Assembly: GCA_943327755.2 (NCBI GenBank)
Contig: CALPYF020000039.1
Location: 1 to 39,898 of the forward strand
Reading direction: 5' to 3'
DNA from: Deinococcus hopiensis KR-140
GTDB taxonomy: Bacteria > Deinococcota > Deinococci > Deinococcales > Deinococcaceae
Length of the DNA: 39,898 bases
The position numbers and the translations under genes are program-made. Positions 6,567 to 16,864 of this stretch are shown piece after piece (position 1 is the stretch's first letter; each line of letters opens with the position of its first letter). Below the pieces are notes generated by a model. It saw only the letters and a list, made by a program, of their open reading frames with translations. It was not told the origin of the DNA and did no database searches.

Positions 6567-8936
6567 ATGACCCTGCGGACACTCGGGACCCTGTCCGTGG
6601 AAGGCGTGACCTTCCGCCGGGAGAAGGTCCTGCTGCTCCTCGCGTACCTGTGCCTGGAAGGCCCGCAACCCCGCCGCCGCCTGGCCGAACTGTTCTGGCC
6701 CGACGCGACCAACCCCATGAATTCCCTCGCGCAGCACCTCGTGCACCTGCGCGGCCTGCCCGGCGCCCTGGCCGAGGACGGCCAGCGGGTCGCGGCCGCC
6801 ATGCCCTGCGACGCCGCCACGCTGCGTGACCTCGTCCGGCGGGGCCGCCACGAGGACGCCGCCGCGCTGTACGCCGGACCGTTCATGGACGCCCTGACCA
6901 TCCCCCTGGGCGCCGACCTGGAAGAATGGGTGTTCGACACCCGCGACGCCGTCGCGCAGGACGCCCGCGCCGCCCTGATGACCCTCGGCGCGCAGGCCGC
7001 CGCGCACGGCCAGGCCCCCCGCGCTGGGGAACTCGCCGCCCGCGCCCTGACCCTGGACGGCGCCCCGCCCCCCGACGAACTCGACCTGCCCAGGTTGCAC
7101 CACCTCCTGAGCCTCGCCGGGCACCCGCTGGCCGCGCAGGTCGAACGGGACGCCCGCAGCCTCGGCCTGAACCTGACCGCCGCGCCTGCCCCTATCAGCT
7201 CCCCCTTCGCCGGACGGGAAACCGAACTGACCGCCCTGAACACCCTGACGCCCGGCCAGACCGCCTGGATCAGCGGGCACGCCGGGATGGGCAAGACCGC
7301 TCTGCTAGAAGCCCTGGCGCGCAGCGGCGGCTGGACGGTCCTCGCGGGCCGCGCCGAACCCCCCTACGCCACCCTGAGTCCCCTGACCGCCGCGCCCCCC
7401 ACCCACCCGCAGGCCGCGCACGCCGCGCTGCGCGACCCTCACCTGCGCGTCGCCATCGACAGCTGGGACGCCGCCGACCCCGCCACGCAGGCCGCCCTGA
7501 CCCACGCCGCCGCCGCGCGCCCCGGCGCCGTCATCGTCATCACGTCCCGCCACCACCCGCCCTTCGACGTGGACCTGCACCTGAACCTCGGCCCCCTGAC
7601 CCCGGGCGACCTGCGCGCCCACCCGGAAGTGCACGCCCGCACCGACGGGCACCCCGTCCTCGTCGGGCACGCCCTGCGAGGCCAGCCGCTCGACCTGCGC
7701 CTCGGCGCCCGCGTCCGCGCCTACCCCGACCCCGTGCGCGACGCGTTCCTGCTCCTCGCCCTGCAGGACCAGCCGAACCTGCGCGCCACCCGCGCCGCGC
7801 TGAACCAGGACGCCGCCACCTTCGCCCGCACCCTGGCCTACCTGACCACCGAGGGTCTCACCAGCGAAACCGGCCGCGTGTACGCCGCCGCCACCACCCG
7901 CGACCACCTCAGCCAGATCCACGTGCACGCCGCGCTGCTGCACCTGCGCCTTGCCCGCGCCCTGCCCGAGGACACCGCCTGGCCCCACTACGACCGCAGC
8001 CGCGACCTCTGGGAAGACGCCGACGAGACCCGCGCCGCCCACGCTGCCCGCCACCACGCCCACACCCACCTTAGGCGCGGCTATCCCGGACAGGCCGCCG
8101 CGCTCCTCGACACCCTGAGTCACCTGCCCACCCTGGCCGTCCCCCACGCCTGGGCGCTGATCGGCGTGGGCCGCTCCCAGGACGCCCTGACCCGCCTGAA
8201 CACCCTGAGTCCCCACGACCAGCAGGTCGGCGACGCCCTGGCCGCCCGCGCCGTCGCCCTGGCCTACCTCGGACGGGCCGATGACGCGGTGGCCCTGGCA
8301 GATCAGATCGGCGGCCACGGCCCCGACGCCGCCCACGCCGCCAGCGTCCGCGCCCACGCCGCCCGCATGCGTGAACAGTGGGCCGACGCCCGCCGCCACG
8401 CGCAGATCGCCGCCGACCTCTGGAACCTCCACGGCGACGACGAGGCGCACCTGACCGAACTGGGCATGGTCGCCCGCGCCCAGGTCGGCCTCGGCGCAGC
8501 GCCGCACGCCGTGTTCACGCCACTGCTGGACCGCGCCCGGGACATTCCCAGCGCCCGCAGCCGCCTGCTGATGAACTACGTGATGCTGCTCGGCGCACTC
8601 GGGCAGCGCGGCGAGGCGCAGGCGCTCTACCCCGACCTGATGCAGGCCCTCCACGAGGCCGGGGACACCTTCGGCCTGGCCAACGTCCACATCAACCGCG
8701 GCGTGGACGCCCACGAGAGCGGCCAGCACGCCGAGGCGGCCGGGCACTACCGCGCGGCCATCGCCCACCTGCGCGGCACCGGCAACACCCGCCTGCTGGG
8801 CATCGCCCTGAGCAACCTCAGTGAGATCGACGGCAACCTGAGTGCGTTCGAGGACGCCCTGACCCTCCTGACCAGCGCCGGGCAGCAGGACCTGGTCGCG
8901 CAGATCCGCCGCAACGCCCAGCTCCAGACGCCGTGA
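6567..8936 (+). CDS. BTAD/SARP-like transcriptional regulator with ATPase and TPR regions
   Basis: A 789-residue regulator. Residues about 1-70 resemble the N-terminal winged helix of AfsR/SARP-type regulators (LGTLSVEGVTFRREKVLLLL, then ELFWPDA and LAQHLVHLR). Residues about 85-200 are helical and fit the bacterial transcriptional activation domain (YAGPFMDAL, LEEWVFDTRDAV). A Walker A motif GHAGMGKT lies at 237-244, giving a STAND-like ATPase core. The C-terminal half is Ala-rich helical repeat, best read as TPRs (ALYPDLMQALHEAGDTFGLANVHINRG, EAAGHYRAAIAHL). ATG 6567 is chosen because it begins at the first strand of the DNA-binding domain; an earlier in-frame ATG at 6531 lies in the intergenic region. 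The ligand and target genes are unknown; the divergent kynB-like gene is a candidate. Confidence 0.8.
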   Translation: MTLRTLGTLSVEGVTFRREKVLLLLAYLCLEGPQPRRRLAELFWPDATNPMNSLAQHLVHLRGLPGALAEDGQRVAAAMPCDAATLRDLVRRGRHEDAAALYAGPFMDALTIPLGADLEEWVFDTRDAVAQDARAALMTLGAQAAAHGQAPRAGELAARALTLDGAPPPDELDLPRLHHLLSLAGHPLAAQVERDARSLGLNLTAAPAPISSPFAGRETELTALNTLTPGQTAWISGHAGMGKTALLEALARSGGWTVLAGRAEPPYATLSPLTAAPPTHPQAAHAALRDPHLRVAIDSWDAADPATQAALTHAAAARPGAVIVITSRHHPPFDVDLHLNLGPLTPGDLRAHPEVHARTDGHPVLVGHALRGQPLDLRLGARVRAYPDPVRDAFLLLALQDQPNLRATRAALNQDAATFARTLAYLTTEGLTSETGRVYAAATTRDHLSQIHVHAALLHLRLARALPEDTAWPHYDRSRDLWEDADETRAAHAARHHAHTHLRRGYPGQAAALLDTLSHLPTLAVPHAWALIGVGRSQDALTRLNTLSPHDQQVGDALAARAVALAYLGRADDAVALADQIGGHGPDAAHAASVRAHAARMREQWADARRHAQIAADLWNLHGDDEAHLTELGMVARAQVGLGAAPHAVFTPLLDRARDIPSARSRLLMNYVMLLGALGQRGEAQALYPDLMQALHEAGDTFGLANVHINRGVDAHESGQHAEAAGHYRAAIAHLRGTGNTRLLGIALSNLSEIDGNLSAFEDALTLLTSAGQQDLVAQIRRNAQLQTP

Positions 8937-8994
8937 CGCCTGATCATGGCCCGGTCACGACCCACCTGACATGCTGCCCGCCGGAGGGACACCC

Positions 8995-10650
8995 ATGATT
9001 CGATCTGCTGTCCGCACCCATCTTCCCGCCATGCTGCCGCTGCTCCTGCTGGGCGCCGCTCACGCCCAGCCCAGCGCGGCGACGGTCACGGCCGCCCGCA
9101 CCGCCGGGGTGTACCCGGCCGCCGCCGCACCCGGCGAGACCGCCTGGATCTTCGGACTTGGTGGCGTCCCACCCGAGGGGAAACTGAACGTCGGCGGTCA
9201 GACGACCGAGTACCGCCTCGACCGCCCCAGCGGCTGGCTGGCCTTCCAGGTGCCGCAGGCCGCCGCCGGGGGACCGCAGACCCTCACGCTGCGCGGTGCC
9301 CCACAGACCCTGCGGCTGAACATCCTGACCCTGCCGCCCGGCACCGACGCCCTGGTGTACGTCCGGCCCGACGCCGCGAAGACCGTGCAGGCCGAGTACA
9401 CCCGCCGCCTCCAGGCCCTGACCGAGACCTGCGCCAAAACCTGCCCGGCAGAGGTGCAGTCGGTCCTCAAACGCCTGAGTGCCCAGCCGGCCCCCACCCT
9501 GACGCCCCTCACGGCGCCCGCAAAGGGTCAGGGCGTCACGCCGGGACTGGCCGCGCGGGTCGCCGGGACCCCCGCAGTCCGTGCGCCCCTGCTCACCCTG
9601 AACACGCTGAAAGCCGCGAATCTCACCGGGCTGCTGAACCCGGTCGCCCGCCCGTCCGCTGCCCCCACCGATTCCATCTGCTCGGCGCTGGCGGGCACCG
9701 TCCCTACAGCCGGACTGCCGTTGGGGCAGGTCCTCACGCTGCTGGAGCTGATCTTCGCCGGTGACCTGCAGACCGACCCCACCCGCGTCGGCTGGCCTAA
9801 TCAGGCCGCAGACCCTCCGTACGCGAAGATGCCTCCGGCCCAGGTGCTCGCCCGCCTCCTGAACCTCAGGGGAGGCAGTGGCAAGGGCGTCACCATTCAC
9901 GTCCTCGACACGGCCAGCGCCACCGAGGACCCCTTCACCTACAGCGGGCAGTACTACACCGTCCCCTTCACGGACCGGCCCCATCATGGGCGCGCCATCG
10001 GGGAGATCGCGCAGGCGGCCGCGCCCGGCGCGCAGCTGAACTACCGGCAGGTGTGCGACCGGGACGGCACCTGCTCCACCCTGAAGACCGTGCAGGCCCT
10101 GTGCGCCGTCGCCGCCGACGCCCGGCGCGGCGGGCGGCACGTTGTGAACCTCAGCCTGGGCGGCCCGAACCCCACGCGCGGCCTGGAACTCGCGCTGCGC
10201 GAGGTGACCACCCTGGGCGTGCCCGTCGCCGCCAGTTACGGCAACCGCGACGATTGCACCGGCCTGGTCGCCGGGGACCGCTGCAACCACTACCCCGCCG
10301 ACTGGACGCGCGCCTTCGAGTTCGGCCCGGCCGTCAATCTGGCGTCACGCAGCCTGCGGCCCACCATGCTCTTCAGCGTCGCCGGGTGGGACATCGCGGG
10401 GGGGCAGCTCGCCACATACAACCGTGGCGTGGGCAATCCCGGCGTGCTGACCGAGGCGCCCAGCGTGCAGGCCCCCGGTGAATTCTGGCTGGGCGGGTAC
10501 CCGTATTTCGGGACCAGTTTCGCCGCGCCGGTCGTGAGCGGCATCCTCGCCAACTGGATGAGCTGCCAGCCCGGCGTACCTCTGCTGCCGCTGATCACCA
10601 CGCCCGGGCAGGCGCTCATCGCGCCGAATATCGTGAACGCCTGCCCCTGA
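8995..10650 (+). CDS. Secreted S8 (subtilisin-like) serine peptidase
   Basis: A 551-residue exported protease. A signal peptide occupies about residues 1-24 (LLLLGAAHAQ). Residues about 28-110 form an all-beta segment resembling an IPT/TIG-type domain. A linker with two cysteines follows, then the S8 catalytic domain from about 290. The triad is visible: Asp305 in VTIHVLDTAS, His331 in HHGRAIGEI and Ser508 in GTSFAAP, with the oxyanion Asn417 in ASYGN. The catalytic domain has several paired cysteines, as expected of an extracellular enzyme. ATG 8995 is chosen because GGAGGG (8983-8988) lies 6 nt upstream and the signal peptide starts there. It is a single gene convergent with gyrB. Substrate unknown. 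Confidence 0.88.
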   Translation: MIRSAVRTHLPAMLPLLLLGAAHAQPSAATVTAARTAGVYPAAAAPGETAWIFGLGGVPPEGKLNVGGQTTEYRLDRPSGWLAFQVPQAAAGGPQTLTLRGAPQTLRLNILTLPPGTDALVYVRPDAAKTVQAEYTRRLQALTETCAKTCPAEVQSVLKRLSAQPAPTLTPLTAPAKGQGVTPGLAARVAGTPAVRAPLLTLNTLKAANLTGLLNPVARPSAAPTDSICSALAGTVPTAGLPLGQVLTLLELIFAGDLQTDPTRVGWPNQAADPPYAKMPPAQVLARLLNLRGGSGKGVTIHVLDTASATEDPFTYSGQYYTVPFTDRPHHGRAIGEIAQAAAPGAQLNYRQVCDRDGTCSTLKTVQALCAVAADARRGGRHVVNLSLGGPNPTRGLELALREVTTLGVPVAASYGNRDDCTGLVAGDRCNHYPADWTRAFEFGPAVNLASRSLRPTMLFSVAGWDIAGGQLATYNRGVGNPGVLTEAPSVQAPGEFWLGGYPYFGTSFAAPVVSGILANWMSCQPGVPLLPLITTPGQALIAPNIVNACP

Positions 10651-10660
10651 TTCAGGCACC

Positions 10661-10696
10661 AGAAAAGCCCCGCTCCTCTCGCTGAGGAACGGGGCT
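10661..10696 (-). terminator. Terminator of gyrB
   Basis: AGCCCCGCTCCTC (10666-10678) pairs with GAGGAACGGGGCT (10684-10696), 12 of 13 positions, with a 5-nt loop. Read on the minus strand the stem is followed by TTTT. It lies between the convergent protease and gyrB genes and may act in both directions. Confidence 0.85.
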
Positions 10697-10712
10697 CTGG
10701 AACAGCGACGGG

Positions 10713-12719
<2,007 letters not shown>

Positions 12720-12815
12720 GTCACTCCTGGGGCGCGCCCGGCGGGTGGGCCGGGCGGCGCGTGTGGGTGGGGGAGAGGTGGTGAGGCGCGCTGGGCGCAC
12801 CTTCGGTGTCTATTC

Positions 12816-12844
12816 AGTATACTACCAGGGTTGAAAACGGTCAA
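12816..12844 (-). promoter_or_regulatory. gyrB: Sigma-70 promoter of gyrB
   Basis: On the minus strand TTGACC (plus-strand 12839-12844) and TATACT (12816-12821) are separated by exactly 17 bp. The expected leader is about 90 nt. Confidence 0.85.
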
Positions 12845-12849
12845 ATATT

Positions 12850-12866
12850 TTACGCAAATACCATAA
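12850..12866 (-). promoter_or_regulatory. RDRM-like palindrome upstream of gyrB
   Basis: The 17-bp site reads TTATGGTATTTGCGTAA on the gyrB strand, an imperfect palindrome ending 5 bp before the -35 box. It resembles the radiation/desiccation response motif (TTATG...CATAA type) bound by the repressor DdrO in Deinococcus, where gyrB is a known regulon member. The match is from memory of the consensus. Confidence 0.6.
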
Positions 12867-12999
12867 TACTCGACTGTGTATCTCCATGGGCATAAATCGG
12901 TAAAAACAGCGTTCGATACGCACAAAACAGCCCACGTCCCGCCGCGCCCCCCGGCGCCCCGCCTCCTGAGCGGGCGTCAGGCGTCACAATAGGAACCCG

Positions 13000-14970
13000 A
13001 TGTCCCGCGCCGTCACTCTGTTCCTCCTGCTGCTGGGGTCCGCTGCGGCCGCGCAGGACGCCCCGTGCTCGCTTCCGTCCGGTGAGCTGCCCACCCGCAC
13101 CCGCGTGGTCTTCGTGCTGGATACCAGCGGCAGCATGCGCGGGATCGGGGACGGCCGGGCCGACATCTTCGCGCGGGTCAAGGGGCAGCTGAACGCCTTC
13201 GTGCGCGCTGCGCAGCCCGACCGGGTGGACCTGATCACCTTCGATTCGGGCCTGCGGTCCCGGCGTACCTTCGACGCCCCGGCCGGGAGCGGCGCGTGGA
13301 ACGCCGCGCTGGGGGCCCTGAAGGCGGACGGCAGCAACACGTTCCTGTACCGCAGCGTCCGCGACGCGCTTCGCCCCCTGACCGGGCAAGGCGGCGAGGT
13401 CACGCAGGTGTTCGTCCTGACCGATGGGATCGACAACGACACGCGCGAGCAGGGAAAGACCGTGACCGCCACGGATGCCCTGAACGCCTGGACTGGTCGC
13501 GGGCCGCTGGACCGCCTGACGTACGTGGCCCTGGGCGCGGACATTCCCGCCGAGGCGCGCGCCGCGCTGAGTGCCAGCACCTACGCCAGCGGCCTGACAG
13601 TGCCGGTGGATGTCGTGCCGGACCTGGGCAGTGCGGGCCTGGAGGGCGGCCTGCGCCGCATGACCGGCGACACGCTGCCCGCCCCGTTCCCAAACGGCAC
13701 CGCCGTGACGCTGGCGAGCGGCACCCCCGGCCTCTCGCTGGCGGCGCCCACCGTGCAAGGGACCGAGGTGCGCCTGACCGTCCCGGCCGGACTGCGGCCC
13801 GGCACGCCCGCGCTGCTGTGCGCGCCACCTGTCGCGGCGGCCGGGTGGATCGCGCCACGGGAGCGGCAGGTGCTGCTGCGCCTGACTGGCCAGCCGCTGA
13901 CGTGGCTGAATCCCGGCGCGGACCTCGCCCTGCGCGGCGGGGAAGACGTCGTGCTGCGCCTGCGCGCCGCGCCCGGCCTGAACACCGCCCGCATCACGCT
14001 GGGCGCGCTGCCTGCCGGGGTGACGGGCCGCGTGGACGCCCCCGCCGGATCGCGGGACTTCACGGTCACGCTGCGCGCTGCCCGCCCGCAACCGGAGTTG
14101 ACCGTCACGCCGACCCTCCTGCTGCCGGAGGTGGGGGCCGTCCCGCTGCCCACCCTGCGCGGGCAGGCAGGCGGCCGCACGCTGAATACCCCGGCGATCC
14201 CCCCCACGCCCGGTACACCGGCCCCGACACCGTCCCCGGCGGGACGCTGGGCGTGGCTGGCGCTGCTGCCCCTGCTGGCCCTCGGGGCCTGGGCCGCCCT
14301 GCGGCGGCGCGCCACCCCGGCCCCCGCGCCGCGCGCCGCGCCGGCCCGTCCGTTCCTGCCCGGCGTGGAGGGCATCGAGTACCGCGAGGACCGCACCCTG
14401 CACCTCGTCACCGCCGACGGGGAGGTCGCGGGCGTGCCCACGCCGCTGGGCGGGCCCTTCGACCTGGGGCAGCTGAGCCGCGTGCCGCACCTGAGCGGCC
14501 TGCGCGCCGAGCAGCACCGCGACGGGCTGAAACTCCTGCGCCTCCCGCCGGACCTGGACGTCAGTCAGGGCGCGCGGCTGCTGAGCGCCGGGGACATCGT
14601 GCGGCCCGGCACCCTGATCGGCGTGGCCGTGGCCCGGCAGGTCCGCGCCCCCCGCCTGGAACTGGGGGAACTGGCCGGACTGGGCCTGCCCCTCGCGCTG
14701 CACGTCACGGGCCCCAGCGTGCAGGTGCGCGGCCCGTACGGCGCGCACGTCCTGCGCATCACCGCGCCCGTCACGGACCTGGGCGGGGCGCTGCGGGCCC
14801 CGGCGCTGGATGGTCTGCGCGTCACCCTGAGCGGCCACACCCTGCTGCTGCTGGGCACGCCCGCCGGGGTGCAGCTGCGCGCCGCCGGGGACAGCCAGCC
14901 GCTGCGGGACAGCCAGCCGCTCCCGGCGCACGCGCTGCTGGACTTCCTGCCGCCCGGGTCTGGCGCGTGA
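13000..14970 (+). CDS. VWA-domain membrane-anchored protein
   Basis: A 656-residue exported protein. A signal peptide (about 1-19, ending AAAAQ) is followed by a von Willebrand A domain with the metal-ion (MIDAS) motif DTSGS at 41-45 and a TDG at about 141-143. An all-beta middle region (about 225-400) is followed by a Pro/Thr-rich linker and one transmembrane helix at about 417-434. The C-terminal part (about 450-656) is cytoplasmic and not recognised; it may contain FHA-like or other beta-rich folds. VWA proteins mediate metal-dependent protein binding. The partner is unknown. ATG 13000 follows CACAAT (12985-12990), a possible -10 box, and a weak AGGA. Confidence 0.85.
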   Translation: MSRAVTLFLLLLGSAAAAQDAPCSLPSGELPTRTRVVFVLDTSGSMRGIGDGRADIFARVKGQLNAFVRAAQPDRVDLITFDSGLRSRRTFDAPAGSGAWNAALGALKADGSNTFLYRSVRDALRPLTGQGGEVTQVFVLTDGIDNDTREQGKTVTATDALNAWTGRGPLDRLTYVALGADIPAEARAALSASTYASGLTVPVDVVPDLGSAGLEGGLRRMTGDTLPAPFPNGTAVTLASGTPGLSLAAPTVQGTEVRLTVPAGLRPGTPALLCAPPVAAAGWIAPRERQVLLRLTGQPLTWLNPGADLALRGGEDVVLRLRAAPGLNTARITLGALPAGVTGRVDAPAGSRDFTVTLRAARPQPELTVTPTLLLPEVGAVPLPTLRGQAGGRTLNTPAIPPTPGTPAPTPSPAGRWAWLALLPLLALGAWAALRRRATPAPAPRAAPARPFLPGVEGIEYREDRTLHLVTADGEVAGVPTPLGGPFDLGQLSRVPHLSGLRAEQHRDGLKLLRLPPDLDVSQGARLLSAGDIVRPGTLIGVAVARQVRAPRLELGELAGLGLPLALHVTGPSVQVRGPYGAHVLRITAPVTDLGGALRAPALDGLRVTLSGHTLLLLGTPAGVQLRAAGDSQPLRDSQPLPAHALLDFLPPGSGA

Positions 14971-15003
14971 GCGTCCCGCAAATGCTCTAGAGTGACGCGC
15001 CGC

Positions 15004-15010
15004 AAGGAGG
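15004..15010 (+). promoter_or_regulatory. Strong ribosome binding site deciding a GTG start
   Basis: AAGGAGG ends 9 nt before GTG 15020. This fixes the start of the small downstream gene. TAGAGT just upstream could be its -10 box. Confidence 0.75.
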
Positions 15011-15019
15011 CCCCCCGCT

Positions 15020-15277
15020 GTGCCCGTCACCCGCCTGGAAATCTGCACCGAACACCTGAGCATCGACCAACGAGAAGACCTGCTGGACGCCGTCTGGAAC
15101 GCCCTGCGCATCAGCCCCGGCATGGTCACGGCCGATGGCAAAGTGGAACTGAGCCTCTCGCAGTGTGGGCCCACCGTGGCTCCCGAGGACGCCCCCCTGG
15201 TCCGGGTCGGCGAGGTCGAATACCGCAACGTCACCCCCGAGCGCCTCGTGACGCTGATGAAACGCTGGAGTCGCTGA
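15020..15277 (+). CDS. Small hypothetical protein
   Basis: An 85-residue acidic protein with no signal peptide or membrane segment. It starts with a strand-like VTRLEICTEHLS, then a predicted helix (IDQREDLLDAVWNALR), two strands (VELSLSQCGPTV, VEYRNVT) and a C-terminal helix (ERLVTLMKRW). This order could be a small alpha/beta fold; a ferredoxin-like or thioredoxin-like relation cannot be established from the sequence. Only one Cys-containing segment of note is present (SQCGP), so an iron-sulphur site is not supported. The GTG start is set by a strong RBS. It follows the VWA gene by 49 bp on the same strand and may be co-transcribed, though a TAGAGT box suggests its own promoter. Confidence 0.7.
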   Translation: MPVTRLEICTEHLSIDQREDLLDAVWNALRISPGMVTADGKVELSLSQCGPTVAPEDAPLVRVGEVEYRNVTPERLVTLMKRWSR

Positions 15278-15289
15278 CCCGCCGACGCA

Positions 15290-15332
15290 CAGCGGGGGCC
15301 GCGCCGGAACTGTCCGGGCACGGCCCCCGCTG
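15290..15332. terminator. Long hairpin between convergent genes
   Basis: CAGCGGGGGCCG (15290-15301) and CGGCCCCCGCTG (15321-15332) form a perfect 12-bp stem, with CCGG/CCGG able to pair inside the loop. It sits between the small protein gene and the S41 protease gene, both ending here. No long T-run follows, so termination is inferred. Confidence 0.65.
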
Positions 15333-15345
15333 TCTGCGCTGTGTG

Positions 15346-16635
15346 TTACCGCTCGGGTGGATGCAGGCCCTGCGCGCCCCGCAGGTTCAGCAGCGCCGCC
15401 TCCAGGGTGCTGTCGCGGCCCGCGGTCGTCAGCAGGTCCAGGTCGGTGGGGGCCGTGACGTCCGGCGTGATCCGTTCGGGCAGGGGCGCGCCGTCCGGCC
15501 CGAAGGCCCGCAGGATCGTGACCGACACCACGCCCCCGTCCGGCAGGGGCAGGAAGTTCACGCCGCTGTTCTGCACGCCCTTGGTCGCCTCGCCCACCGC
15601 GAGTGCCCCGGCGCGCTGCGCGTAGAACGTGAAGACCTCCGCGCAGGACGCCGTGTTCGGCCCGACCAGCAGCGCCGTCGGCCCGGCCCACAGTGGCGCG
15701 GGCGGCGGCCCCGGCGGGCGACGCGGGGCGGTCATGGGCACCAGCTGCCCGTCGGCGCCCCGGTACACGCTGCCGCTCCCCCCGCGTGACTGCGCGCGGT
15801 ACTCGACGGGCGTGAACACGCTGGCGGCCGCCACGCACTGCGCGAGGCTCCCGCCACCGTTGAATCGCAGGTCCACGATCAGCGCCTGCGCGCCGCCCGC
15901 GCGGGCCTCCTGCACCCGCTTCACGAACAGTGCCGCCGCGTCGGCCGGGAGGAACGTCGGGTAGCGGATCAGGGCCGTGCGGAGTTCCGGCCCCACCCAG
16001 GAGAGCGTCGGCTCGTCCCGTGCCTGTAACTCGGCGCTGCCCAGCGTCAGGGCCAGTTCAGGACTGCCCGCACGGCGCACCGTCACCTGGATGGGCTGCG
16101 CGGCGCGTTCCAGCCGCACGAACTCCTTCGGGCCGACCGGAGCGTCCTCACCACCACGTTTCCCGGCCGCCTCGCCCTGCACGGTGGTGATCAGGTCGAA
16201 TTCGCGCAGCCCTGCCCCCTCGGCCGGACTGCCGGGCGTCACCCCGGCGACGAGCAGGCCGCCCTCGACCCGCACGACCCGCGCGCCCGTGCGCGGCACC
16301 GCGAGGTTCAGCTGCTGCTCGCGCAGACGCTCGGCGCCCTCGGCGTCGCGGACGTTCGTGTGCGCGTCCCCGAACGCCCTGAACAGGTCGCCCAGCACCG
16401 CGCGGCCCGTGTCGAACGAGCAGGCGTCCCCATCGGGCGCGCAGCGCTGCGCGAGGGTGTCCGCGTACTGCCGGGTCAGGTCCGTTAGGTCGCCGGTCGC
16501 CCAGCCGTAGTAGTTGCGCTGCACCTGCCGGGTCGCCGCGTCGAACAGGTCGGTGGCGGGACTGCCCAGAGCGGCCGGTGAGAGGAGCAGGGCCACGCCC
16601 AGGCCCAGCAGGCGAACGCGGAAATTGTGAGGCAC
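15346..16635 (-). CDS. S41-family (C-terminal processing-type) peptidase
   Basis: A 429-residue exported serine protease. A signal peptide (about 1-24: LLGLGVALLLSPAALG) is followed by a helical segment with two Cys, then a PDZ domain (about 115-195: LLVAGVTPGSPAEGAGLREFDLITTVQGE). The S41 catalytic domain follows with DLRFNGGGS (255-263), the likely nucleophile Ser330 in GPNTASCAEVF and Lys352 in GEATKG, the Ser-Lys dyad of CtpA-like proteases. GTG 16635 is chosen because the signal peptide begins there and TAGCTT lies 5 nt upstream; the longer in-frame extension to 16851 runs into an intergenic repeat element. Substrate unknown; the family trims envelope proteins or wall enzymes. Confidence 0.85.
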   Translation of the reverse strand: MPHNFRVRLLGLGVALLLSPAALGSPATDLFDAATRQVQRNYYGWATGDLTDLTRQYADTLAQRCAPDGDACSFDTGRAVLGDLFRAFGDAHTNVRDAEGAERLREQQLNLAVPRTGARVVRVEGGLLVAGVTPGSPAEGAGLREFDLITTVQGEAAGKRGGEDAPVGPKEFVRLERAAQPIQVTVRRAGSPELALTLGSAELQARDEPTLSWVGPELRTALIRYPTFLPADAAALFVKRVQEARAGGAQALIVDLRFNGGGSLAQCVAAASVFTPVEYRAQSRGGSGSVYRGADGQLVPMTAPRRPPGPPPAPLWAGPTALLVGPNTASCAEVFTFYAQRAGALAVGEATKGVQNSGVNFLPLPDGGVVSVTILRAFGPDGAPLPERITPDVTAPTDLDLLTTAGRDSTLEAALLNLRGAQGLHPPER

Positions 16636-16728
16636 GCCTGAAGCTATGGCAAAGGCCGGGCCATGTTCGGTGTGCCGGTCACCATCCCTCTTCATGAAGC
16701 GGGGGCCGCGCCACCCCCGCGAGACGTT

Positions 16729-16864
16729 ATACGGATTCCGTCTGTTTCTTTGACAGATCGGAACACCACCGATCTGCCAACTCCACGTCCGGAACCCGCT
16801 TTGCTCCTTCTCGCATCCGCTCGGGTTGAACGGTTTTTGCAAACCATTCAACCGGAGTCCGTAT
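16729..16864. repeat. Small two-hairpin repeat element with inverted termini (copy 1)
   Basis: The termini ATACGGATTCCG (16729-16740) and CGGAGTCCGTAT (16853-16864) are inverted repeats at 11 of 12 positions. Inside are a perfect 8-bp hairpin CAGATCGG/CCGATCTG (16754-16761, 16769-16776) and a stem GTTGAACGGTTT/AAACCATTCAAC (16825-16836, 16841-16852; 11 of 12). No ORF of its own is evident. It resembles the small noncoding repeats of Deinococcus genomes; membership of a named family is inferred. Confidence 0.65.

Noticed and set aside
12850..15321. An 823-codon open frame on the minus strand across the VWA gene
   Set aside because: It spans the gyrB promoter and the whole VWA gene, has Gln/Arg/Gly-rich low-complexity content and no start context.
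16636..16851. N-terminal extension of the S41 protease
   Set aside because: It would place about 70 residues of repeat-element sequence before a good signal peptide; GTG 16635 fits better.
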